A stretch of DNA of 64,000 bases from Commensalibacter oyaizuii (GCF_029953265.1 NZ_JASBAO010000001.1:2113501-2177500); one strand, 5' to 3'. Shown: positions 42,737 to 52,155, counted from the first letter of the stretch. Numbers and translations are program-made. Notes: generated from the sequence alone by a model not told the origin.

Positions 42737-43057
42737 ATGGCTATAGTAAAAAGCACCAAAAAGCAGGAGTCGTTATTTGGCAATGAAATTAAAAACTCTG
42801 TTTCAAAAATAAGAAAAAATATCAAAGAGGGAAATCAAAAATCACCGTTAGAAGTTATGGTTTATATTATGAATAAAAGTTTGGAAGACCAAAATTATGA
42901 CTTGGCGTTAAATGTCGCCTATAAAGTTGCACCTTATCTTCATGCTAAGCTAAATGAATCCAAGTTGGAGGTGACTAATCTTAAAAGGCCAGAGGAAATG
43001 ACCGATGAAGAGTTGCAAATATTTATCGGAGAAAGCAAAACAAGCAGCTCAAAATGA
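42737..43057 (+). CDS. Phage terminase small subunit-like protein
   Basis: A 106-residue protein directly before and overlapping the terminase large subunit. SPLEVMVYIMNKSLEDQNYD followed by 'ALNVAYKVAPYLHAKLNE' and 'MTDEELQ' is the usual composition of the short DNA-recognition proteins found in this place in alphaproteobacterial prophages. It would bind phage DNA and help TerL start packaging. ATG 42737 is preferred over GTG 42728 because of the AAGG site at the right distance. Confidence 0.65.
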   Translation: MAIVKSTKKQESLFGNEIKNSVSKIRKNIKEGNQKSPLEVMVYIMNKSLEDQNYDLALNVAYKVAPYLHAKLNESKLEVTNLKRPEEMTDEELQIFIGESKTSSSK

Positions 43058-44450
43058 ATTAATGCGTAGACAATCGGCCAGGGACCGTTTGATTCATTTC
43101 ACAACTTATACCAAACGTGATTATACTATTGGTGTTCATCATCAGTTTTTGTGTGATAAATTAGAAGCTGTTGAAAGGGGTGAAATTAAACGTTTAATGG
43201 TATTTATGCCTCCTCGTCATGGTAAAAGTGAATTGACATCTAAGCGTTTTCCCGCATGGTTTTTGGGACGAAATCCATCAAAACAGTTAATTATGGCTAG
43301 TTATTCTGCTAAATTATCCGATAGTTTCGGTCGAGATGTGCGAAATATCGTTGCTTCTAGATTATTTCAGAACATATTTCCAAACGTTACTTTATCAGCG
43401 GATAGTAAAGCCAAGGATTTGTGGGAAACTAATTATCAAGGTGTTTTTTTATCATCTGGTATTGGTGGCAGTATTACTGGATACGGTGGGCATCTAGCAA
43501 TAATTGATGATCCAGTTAAAGATCGTCATGATGCAGAGAGTGAAACCGTTCGCGATAATGTGTGGAATTGGTATAAATCTGTTTTACGAACGCGTATTAT
43601 GCCAAAAGGAGCCATTATTTTAGTGTTAACACGGTGGCACGTGGATGATTTGGCAGGGCGTTTATTGCAGGAGATGCAAAATGGCTCTGGCGAGATATGG
43701 GATGTATTAAATTTGTCAGCTAGAGCAAAGGAAAACGATCCCTTGGGACGTGATGTTGGGGATCCTTTATGGCCAGAGGCATTTGGAAATGATGAATTAA
43801 CGCAAATCGAAAGTGCTGTTGGTGCACGTGATTGGGCTGCTTTGTATCAAGGTGATCCTGTGCTTTCAATGGGTAGTGTGTTTAAGGTTGCCCAAATTCC
43901 AATTATTGATGCAGCTTCCAAAGCTGCACAAATAGTCAGACGTTGGGATTTTGCTGCGACGGTTGCTACAAAGGGATATGACCCTGATTGGACCGTAGGG
44001 GTTAAAATGCAACGTAACGAAGATGGAGGATATACGATTTTGGACGTTGTTCGTTTTCGTGGACGTCCAGATGAAGTTGAAAAAACGGTTTTAGCAATAG
44101 CCAGTCAAGATGGAGAGGGGGTCAAAGTTATTTTATCTCAGGATCCAGGTCAGGCAGGGGTTGCTCAAGTGCAATATTATACTAAATTATTAGCTGGTTA
44201 CAAGGTTGCAGCTGTTCGTGAAACTGGTAGCAAAGTTATACGTGCTGATCCCTTAGTCGCACAGGTAAATGTAGGAAATGTTGCTTTAGTACGTGCACCA
44301 TGGAACAGAGCATTCTTGGATGAATTAATGTCGTTTCCAGATGGTACACATGATGATCAAGTGGATGCTGCGGCTGGGGCATTCGAATATGTTGCGATTA
44401 AAAAGCGCCTGCCTAAAATGCCTTCATTTGCAAGGCTATCACGAATTTAA
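43005..44450 (+). CDS. Phage terminase large subunit
   Basis: A 481-residue packaging motor and nuclease. The ATPase Walker A is MPPRHGKSE (about 68-76), Walker B LAIIDDPVKD (about 164-173), followed by the coupling region 'ILVLTRWHVDDLAGRLL'. The C-terminal nuclease half begins near RRWDFAATV and ends with PDGTHDDQVDAAAGAFEY, whose Asp residues coordinate metal. It overlaps the small subunit gene by 53 bases if ATG 43005 is used; the later Met at codon 20 is an alternative start. Confidence 0.95.
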   Translation: MKSCKYLSEKAKQAAQNELMRRQSARDRLIHFTTYTKRDYTIGVHHQFLCDKLEAVERGEIKRLMVFMPPRHGKSELTSKRFPAWFLGRNPSKQLIMASYSAKLSDSFGRDVRNIVASRLFQNIFPNVTLSADSKAKDLWETNYQGVFLSSGIGGSITGYGGHLAIIDDPVKDRHDAESETVRDNVWNWYKSVLRTRIMPKGAIILVLTRWHVDDLAGRLLQEMQNGSGEIWDVLNLSARAKENDPLGRDVGDPLWPEAFGNDELTQIESAVGARDWAALYQGDPVLSMGSVFKVAQIPIIDAASKAAQIVRRWDFAATVATKGYDPDWTVGVKMQRNEDGGYTILDVVRFRGRPDEVEKTVLAIASQDGEGVKVILSQDPGQAGVAQVQYYTKLLAGYKVAAVRETGSKVIRADPLVAQVNVGNVALVRAPWNRAFLDELMSFPDGTHDDQVDAAAGAFEYVAIKKRLPKMPSFARLSRI

Positions 44451-44484
44451 TGGGATTAGTAAGAAAAACGTGGTGGATATTATG

Positions 44485-44510
44485 GCTCTTCTTTTGAAGG
44501 GCTTTTTTTT
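44485..44510 (+). terminator. Terminator-like hairpin between terminase and portal genes
   Basis: GCTCTTC pairs with GAAGGGC (one T-G pair), followed by eight T. The portal gene begins 25 bases later. Confidence 0.6.
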
Positions 44511-44534
44511 ATCAAAATGTTGAGAATATAAGTA

Positions 44535-45932
44535 ATGGTTAAAAAAACAAAGCTCAAAGATGTGTATGTTCCTTATACACAGGTTTCACAGCTGATAAAT
44601 AAACAAGATGTTTTTTCTCCTTATGAAGTGCCTGAAGGTATTGTTGGAGAACATGATGAGTGCGCTGGGGTTAGTGATAGCATGTTTATGGATCAGTTTC
44701 GTAATTTTAATGTAACGAATAATCCAGTTACTACTTTGTTCGAAGAAGGAATTGGCTTTCCAGGATATCCTTATTTGGCTCAATTATCACTGCGTGGCGA
44801 ATATCGTATGATTGTCGAAACGCGCGCAGAAGAAGCAACAAGAGAATGGATTACCTTTCGTCAAATTAGTAAAAAAATTGCTTATTCTGATCGCTTGGAC
44901 AAAATCCAAACTGAATTCAAACGTCTTGATATCCAAGGCATTATACGTCAGGCATTATGTAAAGAAGGATATTTTGGTCTTTCTTATTTATATATTGATT
45001 TAAAAACAGCCCAAAACAGTGAAGATGAAAAATCTGCCCCTCTCTTTTTAAGTTCAAAAAAAATCAACAAGGGTGATTTAAAAGGCATTAAGTTAATTGA
45101 TCCAACGTGGGTTACCCCTGTTGCGTATAATGCGATTGATCCTTTTGCAGATGATTTTTACACACCTTCTTTGTGGTGGGTTTTAGGACAACAGGTGCAT
45201 GCTTCTAGACTAATTTCTATTGTTTCACAGCCTGTGCCTGATATTTTAAAACCAGCTTACAACTTTGGGGGAGTACCTTTTGCATTTATGTGCAAGCCTT
45301 ATGTCGATAATTGGTTACGTACGCGTCAGTCTGTATCAGATTTGATTAAATCTTTTTCAACGATGGTTTTAAAAACAGATTTATCCCAATTATTGAGTCC
45401 AGGATGTGAGGAATTAAGTAAACGTGCAGAATTAATGGCAGCTTATCGAGATAATCGCGGCCTGCAAATTGTTGATAAAGAGACAGAAGATCTTGCTAAT
45501 ATTGCAACTCCTTTATCAGGTTTGGATAAATTGCAGGCACAATCCCAAGAACATATGGCATCAATTTCTGGCATTCCCTTGGTTAAGTTATTAGGCATTA
45601 CTCCATCTGGGTTAAATGCCTCGTCTGATGGTGAAGTAAGGTGTTTTTACGACAAAATTGCAGCGTTACAAGAATCTGTCTTGCGTGCACCGTTGGAAAT
45701 GATTTTAAGGATTGTACAACTTCATCTATTTGGTGATATTGATGAGAATATTACATTTGATTTTAATTCACTATGGCAAATCGATGAAGTAGAACAATCT
45801 CAAGTAGAAGTTAACATTGCCAAGACACTTACCGACTATGTAGAGCGTAATGTTTTAACTTCTCAACAAGTTCAAGAAATTTTACAAAATAGTGCGAAAA
45901 CGTCTTTGTTTTCGAATATCAATTTAATGTAG
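44535..45932 (+). CDS. Phage portal protein (DUF1073 type)
   Basis: A 465-residue portal subunit, forming the ring through which DNA passes into the head. The DUF1073 pattern is visible: 'GFPGYPYLAQLSLRGEYRM' then ETRAEEATREWI (about residues 74-105), KLIDPTWVTPV in the middle, and SGIPLVKLLGITPSGLNASS (about 339-358). It follows the terminase gene, as in many myoviruses. A 146-base gap with a terminator hairpin follows. Confidence 0.88.
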   Translation: MVKKTKLKDVYVPYTQVSQLINKQDVFSPYEVPEGIVGEHDECAGVSDSMFMDQFRNFNVTNNPVTTLFEEGIGFPGYPYLAQLSLRGEYRMIVETRAEEATREWITFRQISKKIAYSDRLDKIQTEFKRLDIQGIIRQALCKEGYFGLSYLYIDLKTAQNSEDEKSAPLFLSSKKINKGDLKGIKLIDPTWVTPVAYNAIDPFADDFYTPSLWWVLGQQVHASRLISIVSQPVPDILKPAYNFGGVPFAFMCKPYVDNWLRTRQSVSDLIKSFSTMVLKTDLSQLLSPGCEELSKRAELMAAYRDNRGLQIVDKETEDLANIATPLSGLDKLQAQSQEHMASISGIPLVKLLGITPSGLNASSDGEVRCFYDKIAALQESVLRAPLEMILRIVQLHLFGDIDENITFDFNSLWQIDEVEQSQVEVNIAKTLTDYVERNVLTSQQVQEILQNSAKTSLFSNINLM

Positions 45933-46031
45933 AATAATTTTAGTAAACATATAGTAATATATTTTATTTCAACAGTATTTTATTATTTTTTTAGTTACTT
46001 TTATTTTAGAAAAACTTTTTAATAGCGTCAT

Positions 46032-46067
46032 AAGCAACCCTTGATTTTTCAAGGGTTGCTTATTTTT
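46032..46067 (+). terminator. Intrinsic terminator before DUF2213 gene
   Basis: A perfect 13-bp stem (46032-46044 with 46049-46061) followed by ATTTTTT. The start codon of the next gene is 12 bases downstream of the T run. Confidence 0.85.
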
Positions 46068-46078
46068 TGGAAATATTA

Positions 46079-47323
46079 ATGTCTAGATTGTTAAACAGAG
46101 CTTTGGTTTTTGATGCATCATCGATGCGTTTCGAAGACTGGAACGGACATTTGCGAGTACGTAATACCAATTTAACTAAGGCAAATGTTTGTGAGTATTA
46201 TGGATTTGAGATTAATAACCATAAACAATATGGATTAAACCCAAATAAAAAATATCGATTTTTACGTTCCCCAGAGGCATTAAAAAAAGCCGTAGGTTCT
46301 TTTAAAGAACGTCCGATTTTGTACCAGCACAAGGCTGCTGATGCAACGCATTTGGATAATTCCAAAGTTATCGGAACGACTGGTTCCGATCCTGTATTCT
46401 CTTATCCCTATATTCAATCTTCCATTACGATTTGGGATGGGGATTATATTCGCGCGATCAAGGATAATACGCAGGCGGAATTATCAGCCTCTTATGCATT
46501 TATACCAGTGATGGATAAAGGAATATTTGATGGGGAACATTATGATGGGGTCATGACAGAAATTTATGTTGATCATGTCGCCTTGGTGGCAGAGGGACGG
46601 GCAGGTCCTGATGTAAGAGTTTCAGACGAAAGGTTTAAAAACAGAATGCCAAAACTCAATAAAATGGGGATGCAACTTAGTGCAGCCCTTGCAGATCATT
46701 TAGGTCAAAGTGGGATGAACCACAATGATGTAGAAGATGCAATTGCCACGATTAGTGGAACACGTCGCAAATATATAGCAAAAATTTTACAAGCTCTTTT
46801 ATCACGTAATCTTGGTGCTGCGGATTGTGATTGCATAAAAGATACACAAATTGACGAAACCATTAATCGGGTAATGGATGAAGATTTTGACGGGGATTAT
46901 GTTGGGGATGAGGATCCTGTTAACACAATTTACAGCCCAGATAAAGAAGATGTTGACGTAGAAGATTGCGGAAATGAAGAACAGTCCTTAAAAGGAGTGA
47001 AGGCTTTTGACGCAGCTTTTATTGAACGTTCAATAGAAAAACGAATTATGGCTAAAGCCAAGCAAGCGCATGAAGCCAGAATGTTGGTCAAACCATTGGT
47101 TGGTGAATGGGCAATTACTGAAGATAATGGTGAAGCCATTTTACGGAGTGTTTTAATTGAGACAACTGGTAAGTCCCCCCCATCATCAATGAATTATAGT
47201 GGCTTAAAATATGCAGTTGATTTAGCCATTTCACAACGATCTTCATTAAGGGTTAACGACAGTAAAAAAACACATCAAAGCGATCTGCAACGCTTTGGTG
47301 CAACACGCTTGCGGAGTATTTAA
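46079..47323 (+). CDS. DUF2213-family prohead protein (protease/scaffold)
   Basis: A 414-residue protein. The N-terminal 190 residues show the DUF2213 domain: FEDWNGHLRVRNTNLTKANV, 'YRFLRSPEALKKAVGSFKERP', and 'AELSASYAFIP' with VDHVALVAEGRAGPDV. In this family the N-terminal part is thought to be the prohead protease and the acidic, helical remainder the scaffold. ATG 46079 was chosen; the in-frame TTG at 46067 lies in the terminator. Two bases separate it from the next gene. Confidence 0.82.
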   Translation: MSRLLNRALVFDASSMRFEDWNGHLRVRNTNLTKANVCEYYGFEINNHKQYGLNPNKKYRFLRSPEALKKAVGSFKERPILYQHKAADATHLDNSKVIGTTGSDPVFSYPYIQSSITIWDGDYIRAIKDNTQAELSASYAFIPVMDKGIFDGEHYDGVMTEIYVDHVALVAEGRAGPDVRVSDERFKNRMPKLNKMGMQLSAALADHLGQSGMNHNDVEDAIATISGTRRKYIAKILQALLSRNLGAADCDCIKDTQIDETINRVMDEDFDGDYVGDEDPVNTIYSPDKEDVDVEDCGNEEQSLKGVKAFDAAFIERSIEKRIMAKAKQAHEARMLVKPLVGEWAITEDNGEAILRSVLIETTGKSPPSSMNYSGLKYAVDLAISQRSSLRVNDSKKTHQSDLQRFGATRLRSI

Positions 47324-47325
47324 GA

Positions 47326-47799
47326 ATGTCTTTTCAAAGTAAAGTAAATTTAGTTCCTGCCAAAGGATGGCATGGTGATTTTGCCTCTACCAATGTCAGA
47401 GTGTCCTTATTGAATAATGGGTACTACCAAGCAGGAGAAGAAGGCATTTTAGCAGGTTCTTTTGTATGGGTTGATGAAGAAACAAATACTGTTAGTAACA
47501 AAGGTACTGGTTCTCCTGACGGTTTTGTGGCACGTGAACTAACTGGGATACCAGGGCAATATTTAGAGGAACACTCTATGAAGATCCCTAGTGGTTTTAT
47601 GGTCAGTGTTTTTGAAAAAGGTGAATTTTTAATTATGCTTCCTAAAGAAGTAAGCGAAGTAAAGCGCGGAGATGTTGTAAACGTCTCCACTTCAACTGGA
47701 GCGGTCAGTCTTGGTGGTAGTAAGTCTGTACAAACAGCATATAAATATGTAGCAAGTGCAAAGAGTGGTGAGATTGTTGCCATTTCTGCGTGGATTTAA
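47326..47799 (+). CDS. Phage head decoration/structural protein candidate
   Basis: A 157-residue beta-rich protein between the DUF2213 gene and the major capsid gene. The pattern of short strands with 'ILAGSFVWVDEETNTVSN' and 'VKRGDVVNVSTSTGAVSL' fits head decoration proteins found at this position in related phages. The gene is packed closely with both neighbours. The name is by context and general look only. Confidence 0.6.
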   Translation: MSFQSKVNLVPAKGWHGDFASTNVRVSLLNNGYYQAGEEGILAGSFVWVDEETNTVSNKGTGSPDGFVARELTGIPGQYLEEHSMKIPSGFMVSVFEKGEFLIMLPKEVSEVKRGDVVNVSTSTGAVSLGGSKSVQTAYKYVASAKSGEIVAISAWI

Positions 47800-47814
47800 A
47801 AGGTTTTATTTAAA

Positions 47815-48858
47815 ATGACAATTCAAACAAAATCATGGGTTCGTGATCGAACAGTACTAGAAAACGAATTTGGTATTCATTTGCCAAATGTCGTCGATTA
47901 TACAACAAATGCACGCGTTGGCGATGGTGCATTTTCACCGATAACTGCGGCAAATAATGCGATCCCTGCACAATTTACCACCTATATTGATCCACAGATT
48001 ATTGAGGTTTTAATTGCCCCCTTAAAAGCTGCACAAATCTATGGTGAAGCAAAAAAAGGGGATTGGCTACACGATACCATGATGTTTACCGTTGTAGAGC
48101 CTGCTGGAGATATTGCTGCATATGGGGATTTTAATCAAGCGGGTTATAGCCGTATGAATACGGACTTTCCTCAACGTCAACAATTTCTAGTGCAAGCATT
48201 CGCTGAATGGGGGGATCGTGAAGTTGGGCGTGCGGGTTTGGCCAATATTGATCTTCCCTCACGTAAACGGATGGCAGCAGCCCTATTGTTAAATCATTGG
48301 CAAAATCAGAGCTATTTCTTTGGGGTGGCAAACCTGCAAAATTACGGGGCGTTGAACGATCCAGGGCTATTACCTGCTATTACCCCCACCACAAAAACAG
48401 CAGGGGGGACGACGTGGGAAAATGCAACGGCGATGGAGATTTATAACGATATCCAAAAATTATATCGTCAGTTACAATCTCAAACTAAAGGGGTTATTCA
48501 TTTAGACAATGCTGTTGATATGGACAGCCCTTTAAAATTAGTAGTTTCTAACGAAGTACAGGCTCATTTACTGAAAACCAACGAATATGGTATTGGGGTT
48601 ATTGATTTACTCAAGAAGAACTTCCCTAATTTAGTGCAGATGAGTGCGCCTCAACTTTCAACAGAAGGTGGGGAACTGGTACAACTTTTTGTTGAAAATT
48701 ATCAAGGTTTGGATACATTCACCTGCGCATTTTCTGAGAAATTACGCAGTCATGGTGTTGTTCGTGAAAGTTCTTCCATGAAAGAAAAATTAACCCAAGG
48801 TTCGTGGGGGGCTGTTTTAACCCGTCCTGTGCTGGTTGCACAAATGATTGGGGTATAG
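47815..48858 (+). CDS. Major capsid protein (DUF2184 type)
   Basis: A 347-residue protein with an HK97-like major capsid pattern of the DUF2184 family: ANNAIPAQFTTYIDPQIIEV, 'LKAAQIYGEAKKGDW', then 'AGDIAAYGDFNQAGYSRMNT' and later NHWQNQSYFFGVANLQNYG with LNDPGLLPAI. The end (SWGAVLTRPVLVAQMIGV) is typical. It should be the most abundant head protein. 'AAGG' lies upstream of the ATG. Confidence 0.88.
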   Translation: MTIQTKSWVRDRTVLENEFGIHLPNVVDYTTNARVGDGAFSPITAANNAIPAQFTTYIDPQIIEVLIAPLKAAQIYGEAKKGDWLHDTMMFTVVEPAGDIAAYGDFNQAGYSRMNTDFPQRQQFLVQAFAEWGDREVGRAGLANIDLPSRKRMAAALLLNHWQNQSYFFGVANLQNYGALNDPGLLPAITPTTKTAGGTTWENATAMEIYNDIQKLYRQLQSQTKGVIHLDNAVDMDSPLKLVVSNEVQAHLLKTNEYGIGVIDLLKKNFPNLVQMSAPQLSTEGGELVQLFVENYQGLDTFTCAFSEKLRSHGVVRESSSMKEKLTQGSWGAVLTRPVLVAQMIGV

Positions 48859-48860
48859 GC

Positions 48861-49217
48861 ATGAGTGATGACGTATTAGTAGCGTGCAAGTTACCCCATG
48901 GGATCTATTTGGACATGGGTAAGCAGCGAATAAAACTTAATGGAATTATGCAAAGTGGGCGCGTTGAAGCGCCTTTTTTTATGGCCCCACTCAATAGTGT
49001 TGGGTTAACCAAAGTTCCAAGGGATTTTTGGGAGGCATGGATTAAAGAACATCAGGATTTTGAACCTGTAAAAAAGGGATTAATCTTTGCGTCTGATAAA
49101 AAGAAACGTTTGTTAGATGAGGCAGACGAAAAATCTGATGTAAAAAGTGGATTAGAACGTCTCGACCCCTCTCAACTTCCAAAAACATTAGAACAGGTAC
49201 AACCAGGAAAATTATAA
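48861..49217 (+). CDS. Small head protein, paralogue A (pair with 49676-50263)
   Basis: A 118-residue protein. Residues 5-85 align with the C-terminal half of the gene at 49676-50263: LVACKLPHGIYLDMG with VVIGCRMPNGVVIHAG, then VGLTKVPRDFWEAWIKEH with IGFTKVTKTLWSNFVKTH. It begins 2 bases after the capsid stop. A terminator-like hairpin with seven T lies inside the gene (48958-48980). The family is not known to me; position suggests a head completion protein. Confidence 0.65.
   Translation: MSDDVLVACKLPHGIYLDMGKQRIKLNGIMQSGRVEAPFFMAPLNSVGLTKVPRDFWEAWIKEHQDFEPVKKGLIFASDKKKRLLDEADEKSDVKSGLERLDPSQLPKTLEQVQPGKL
48958..48980 (+). terminator. Terminator-like hairpin inside a coding sequence
   Basis: GGCGC (48958-48962) pairs with GCGCC (48969-48973), followed by T7 and then ATGG, the same order seen before several late genes. 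Here it lies within codons 33-40 of paralogue A. Confidence 0.55.
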
Positions 49218-49663
49218 TGGAACAACGATCTGAACATTCAGATCGGGAACTGGTTTTTGATTGGTCGGATTGGGCTTCTTGCTTTCCTGAGTTAGAAAGC
49301 TATTTCCGGCCGGAAAATGTGCGTAAAATTGCTGAACGTGCAGCAATGTATTTCAATCCAGGTAAAAATAGTGCAGTTTCCTGTGTTAAGGAACGACGTA
49401 TTTTATTGTATTTATTGGTATCTCACTTGGTTTTTTTACAGAAAAAAACTGAGAGTAACGATCAAATTATGGGGCCAATTAAATCTGTATCCGAAGGCAG
49501 TATTTCTTTGTCTGTCGATACATCGGGCAGCACCTCTGGTAAAATTGATCCATGGTTGGCGCAAAGCCGTTATGGATACGAGTTTTGGGCATTAAGCAAA
49601 AAATACCGCAGCACATTTTATATTCGACCTATTCCCGATCCAAGATATCGCATATTCCCTTAG
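49217..49663 (+). CDS. Head-tail connector protein (DUF4054 type)
   Basis: A 148-residue protein starting on the last base of the previous stop. WASCFPELESYFRPENVRK followed by 'AAMYFNPG' and a helical LLYLLVSHLVFLQ, then SEGSISLSVDTS and the end AQSRYGYEFWALSKKYR are characteristic for the DUF4054 group, which forms the adaptor ring between portal and tail. Confidence 0.8.
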   Translation: MEQRSEHSDRELVFDWSDWASCFPELESYFRPENVRKIAERAAMYFNPGKNSAVSCVKERRILLYLLVSHLVFLQKKTESNDQIMGPIKSVSEGSISLSVDTSGSTSGKIDPWLAQSRYGYEFWALSKKYRSTFYIRPIPDPRYRIFP

Positions 49664-49675
49664 AAGGACAACAAA

Positions 49676-50263
49676 ATGGTTAATGTTAAGGCAAAAAAAA
49701 GAACTCATAAAACCGAATTAGCAAATTCAAAGATACTGAAAAGTAAAACGGGTAAATCTAAGATTAAGCAGCTTGCTATTGATATAGATGATGGAAACGA
49801 AGAGGATTTCTCTGCAGAAAATGCAATAGACATATTGCATAATACTTTAGATATTAAAGCACTTCATTATGGTAGTGAAGAGGATGAAGAAGGCAAAGAT
49901 ATGGCTGACGAGTTCCAACCCGTTGACCGTTTGATAGGTAATGAATCTTATCGAAAAAGCGAAACTCAGTATGAACAGCCCGTGACAGAAGAAGAGAATG
50001 ACGAGGAACAAGATTGTGTTGTGATTGGTTGTCGGATGCCTAATGGTGTGGTTATTCATGCTGGTCACAGCACAACATTATTACGTGGTATTAATGATAT
50101 GCCTGGTAAAGGTTCTTTTCGTGATTACGGCGGGATTGGTTTTACCAAAGTAACCAAAACGCTTTGGAGTAATTTTGTAAAGACCCATAAAAATTGGCCA
50201 CCTTTACAGAATGGTTCTGTTTTTATTTCTAAAAACAAAGAGTTTTGGTGGGAAGGGCTTTGA
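49676..50263 (+). CDS. Small head protein, paralogue B with long acidic N-terminal extension
   Basis: A 195-residue protein. The last 85 residues are homologous to the small protein at 48861-49217, while the first 110 are strongly charged, first Lys-rich and then Glu/Asp-rich, and probably unfolded. The presence of two related genes on both sides of the DUF4054 gene suggests an old duplication with gain of a new tail. Role unknown, probably structural or assembly. Confidence 0.6.
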   Translation: MVNVKAKKRTHKTELANSKILKSKTGKSKIKQLAIDIDDGNEEDFSAENAIDILHNTLDIKALHYGSEEDEEGKDMADEFQPVDRLIGNESYRKSETQYEQPVTEEENDEEQDCVVIGCRMPNGVVIHAGHSTTLLRGINDMPGKGSFRDYGGIGFTKVTKTLWSNFVKTHKNWPPLQNGSVFISKNKEFWWEGL

Positions 50264-50340
50264 TATTTCATAGGATTTTATTGGTTATACGATTTATTTA
50301 AATATCTATTTTACGAGTTGATAATGAGTTAGGAAACATC

Positions 50341-50754
50341 ATGAAAATTCATGATCTTGTCCGCGGAATGATAGCAACAGTAAATCCTAATATAATAGGG
50401 TCTATTTATCGTTCCAAAGGATATGCGTTAAACGGTACGCAACAAGAACCACTGTACGAGGATCCAGTTCAGGTAGAGTTGCAAATACAGTCGTTGCTTG
50501 GGGACGTATTAAAACATAGTCACTTTTTAAACCAACAGGGCGAGCGTAAAGTTGTCTATGTGAATGGTCAGGTTTTTGGCATTGATCGTGTAAGGGGAGC
50601 TGGCGGTGATCTTTTAGAATTTTATGGTAGAAGATGGCTAGTGGTTCAACGTTTAGAATCTTGGGAAGGGTCAGATTGGTGTAAGGTTGTAGTCGTTGCA
50701 CAACTCGATAAACCTCAAGATGATGATGCAATTATCGAAGATTACGTTGAATAA
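50341..50754 (+). CDS. Phage head-closure or tail-completion candidate
   Basis: A 137-residue beta-rich protein in the interval between connector and sheath where head-closure and tail-completion proteins are normally encoded. Sequence such as GRRWLVVQRLESWEGSDWCK is similar in style to minor tail/neck proteins but not diagnostic. ATG 50341 follows TTAGGAAACATC, a good site. Confidence 0.5.
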   Translation: MKIHDLVRGMIATVNPNIIGSIYRSKGYALNGTQQEPLYEDPVQVELQIQSLLGDVLKHSHFLNQQGERKVVYVNGQVFGIDRVRGAGGDLLEFYGRRWLVVQRLESWEGSDWCKVVVVAQLDKPQDDDAIIEDYVE

Positions 50755-50917
50755 TTTTATCGTTGTTAAGCTTATATTTTATTAATGAATTAAATTAATT
50801 AATAAAATATATTTCTTCACCGTTAAACTGTTGGTTCGTAATTTTCAAAATTTTTGGGTTATAACATTCTATATAAATGTGAATTTTAGCCTATTATTGT
50901 TCATAAAAAGGAGTGAT

Positions 50918-51688
50918 ATGTCCTATTATGCAACAGTTCCTTTATCTTGGCAAACTACCATTGACCGGACTTCGATTGCTTGGGATGAATATGATGATGA
51001 TATTCGCAATATCGTTAATCAATTTAACCAGCATTTGCGCTCGACACCAGAATATCACGATTTGGATTGGCGATTAATCAAAGCAATGATATGGGTCGAG
51101 ACAGGTCAACATAGTTCTCAATGGCATTTTAAACCGATGCAAATTGGGAATAATGGAGATAATGGATTAAAAGCTGTAATCAATATTCGTAAGATTAAAC
51201 AAAAAAATGGTAAAAATAAAATCGTAAGTGATGGTGCTGAGTTAATAATCCCTCCTGCTTTTGCACAAGATCTAACCTACAAAAATAAAGCAGAGATTCA
51301 AAAAAATCCGCAATTAAATATTAAGGCAGGTATTGCATATTTATTATTGAGACATGCCAAATTTAAATACAGAACGCGTTTAGATGTTGATCAGCAATTG
51401 TATGTTGTTCAGGTTAAAAGGGGTGATACCTTAACTCAAATTGCAAAAGATAAACTTACAACTATTGGTATTTTGCAGTCATTAAATAGAGGTGTTCGGA
51501 CAAGATATTTACAATCTGGCACATGGTTAATATATCGAAAAGCTTCTATACAAAGGTATATTTGTGGATGGCATTCAATTACTTTTGCTAGTATTGCAAA
51601 AAGATACAATGTTAAGGGGGATCTATATTATGCTAAGAAGTTACAATATATATTCCAAAAATTTAAATATATAACTTATGGAGGGTAA
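50918..51688 (+). CDS. Lytic transglycosylase with LysM domain
   Basis: A 256-residue protein. The first 145 residues carry a transglycosylase-like domain (LIKAMIWVETGQHSSQWHFK then PMQIGNNGDNG), with Glu in WVETG as the likely catalytic residue, and a C-terminal 'LNIKAGIAYLLLRHAKF'. From about 160 follows a LysM-like peptidoglycan-binding unit (YVVQVKRGDTLTQIAKDKL, then ILQSLNRG). A second, weaker repeat ends the protein. AAGGAG precedes ATG 50918. It may act in cell-wall penetration or lysis. Confidence 0.8.
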   Translation: MSYYATVPLSWQTTIDRTSIAWDEYDDDIRNIVNQFNQHLRSTPEYHDLDWRLIKAMIWVETGQHSSQWHFKPMQIGNNGDNGLKAVINIRKIKQKNGKNKIVSDGAELIIPPAFAQDLTYKNKAEIQKNPQLNIKAGIAYLLLRHAKFKYRTRLDVDQQLYVVQVKRGDTLTQIAKDKLTTIGILQSLNRGVRTRYLQSGTWLIYRKASIQRYICGWHSITFASIAKRYNVKGDLYYAKKLQYIFQKFKYITYGG

Positions 51689-51807
51689 TAAGACATTCTT
51701 TTAAAAATCGATCAATAAATTTGTATAAAATAAGAATGGATTCAAAAAGAACATTATGTTTTATAATCTCAATTACACAAACAACTTTTTATAAAAAGTA
51801 GGCAATT

Positions 51808-52155
51808 ATGGGATTAGTAATAATGTTTAAGGCGGGAATTGTTGGGGGATTAACTTTCATCATTGCCATTGGTGTTGTCATCTCAACCGTTTCCGTGACA
51901 GCAAAACAGTTGCAAAATACAGCAATTAAAGTAAAGAAAATACCAGCATATTTAATGTTTTTTATTGTTTGGCTTGTTGGTTGGGCAGTAATTTACTGGT
52001 TATTTTCAGAGGTGGGCGTTGTTGATACCCCTGAAAAAGCACGTATATCCACTATTTATGTTTGTCTGTTCGCATTGATGCCATCATTTGCAATGGTGCT
52101 TGCAGCATTGGTATATTATTTAGATGTTCGTACAGCTCTTACAAAATCTGTATGA
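51808..52155 (+). CDS. Small three-span membrane protein
   Basis: A 115-residue hydrophobic protein with about three membrane helices (residues 6-28, 46-68, 80-105). It lies after the LysM transglycosylase gene, which makes a holin-type function conceivable, but in the middle of the structural region. A GGCAATT-preceded ATG; the second Met (codon 6) is an alternative start. About 390 bases without a gene follow. Confidence 0.55.
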   Translation: MGLVIMFKAGIVGGLTFIIAIGVVISTVSVTAKQLQNTAIKVKKIPAYLMFFIVWLVGWAVIYWLFSEVGVVDTPEKARISTIYVCLFALMPSFAMVLAALVYYLDVRTALTKSV

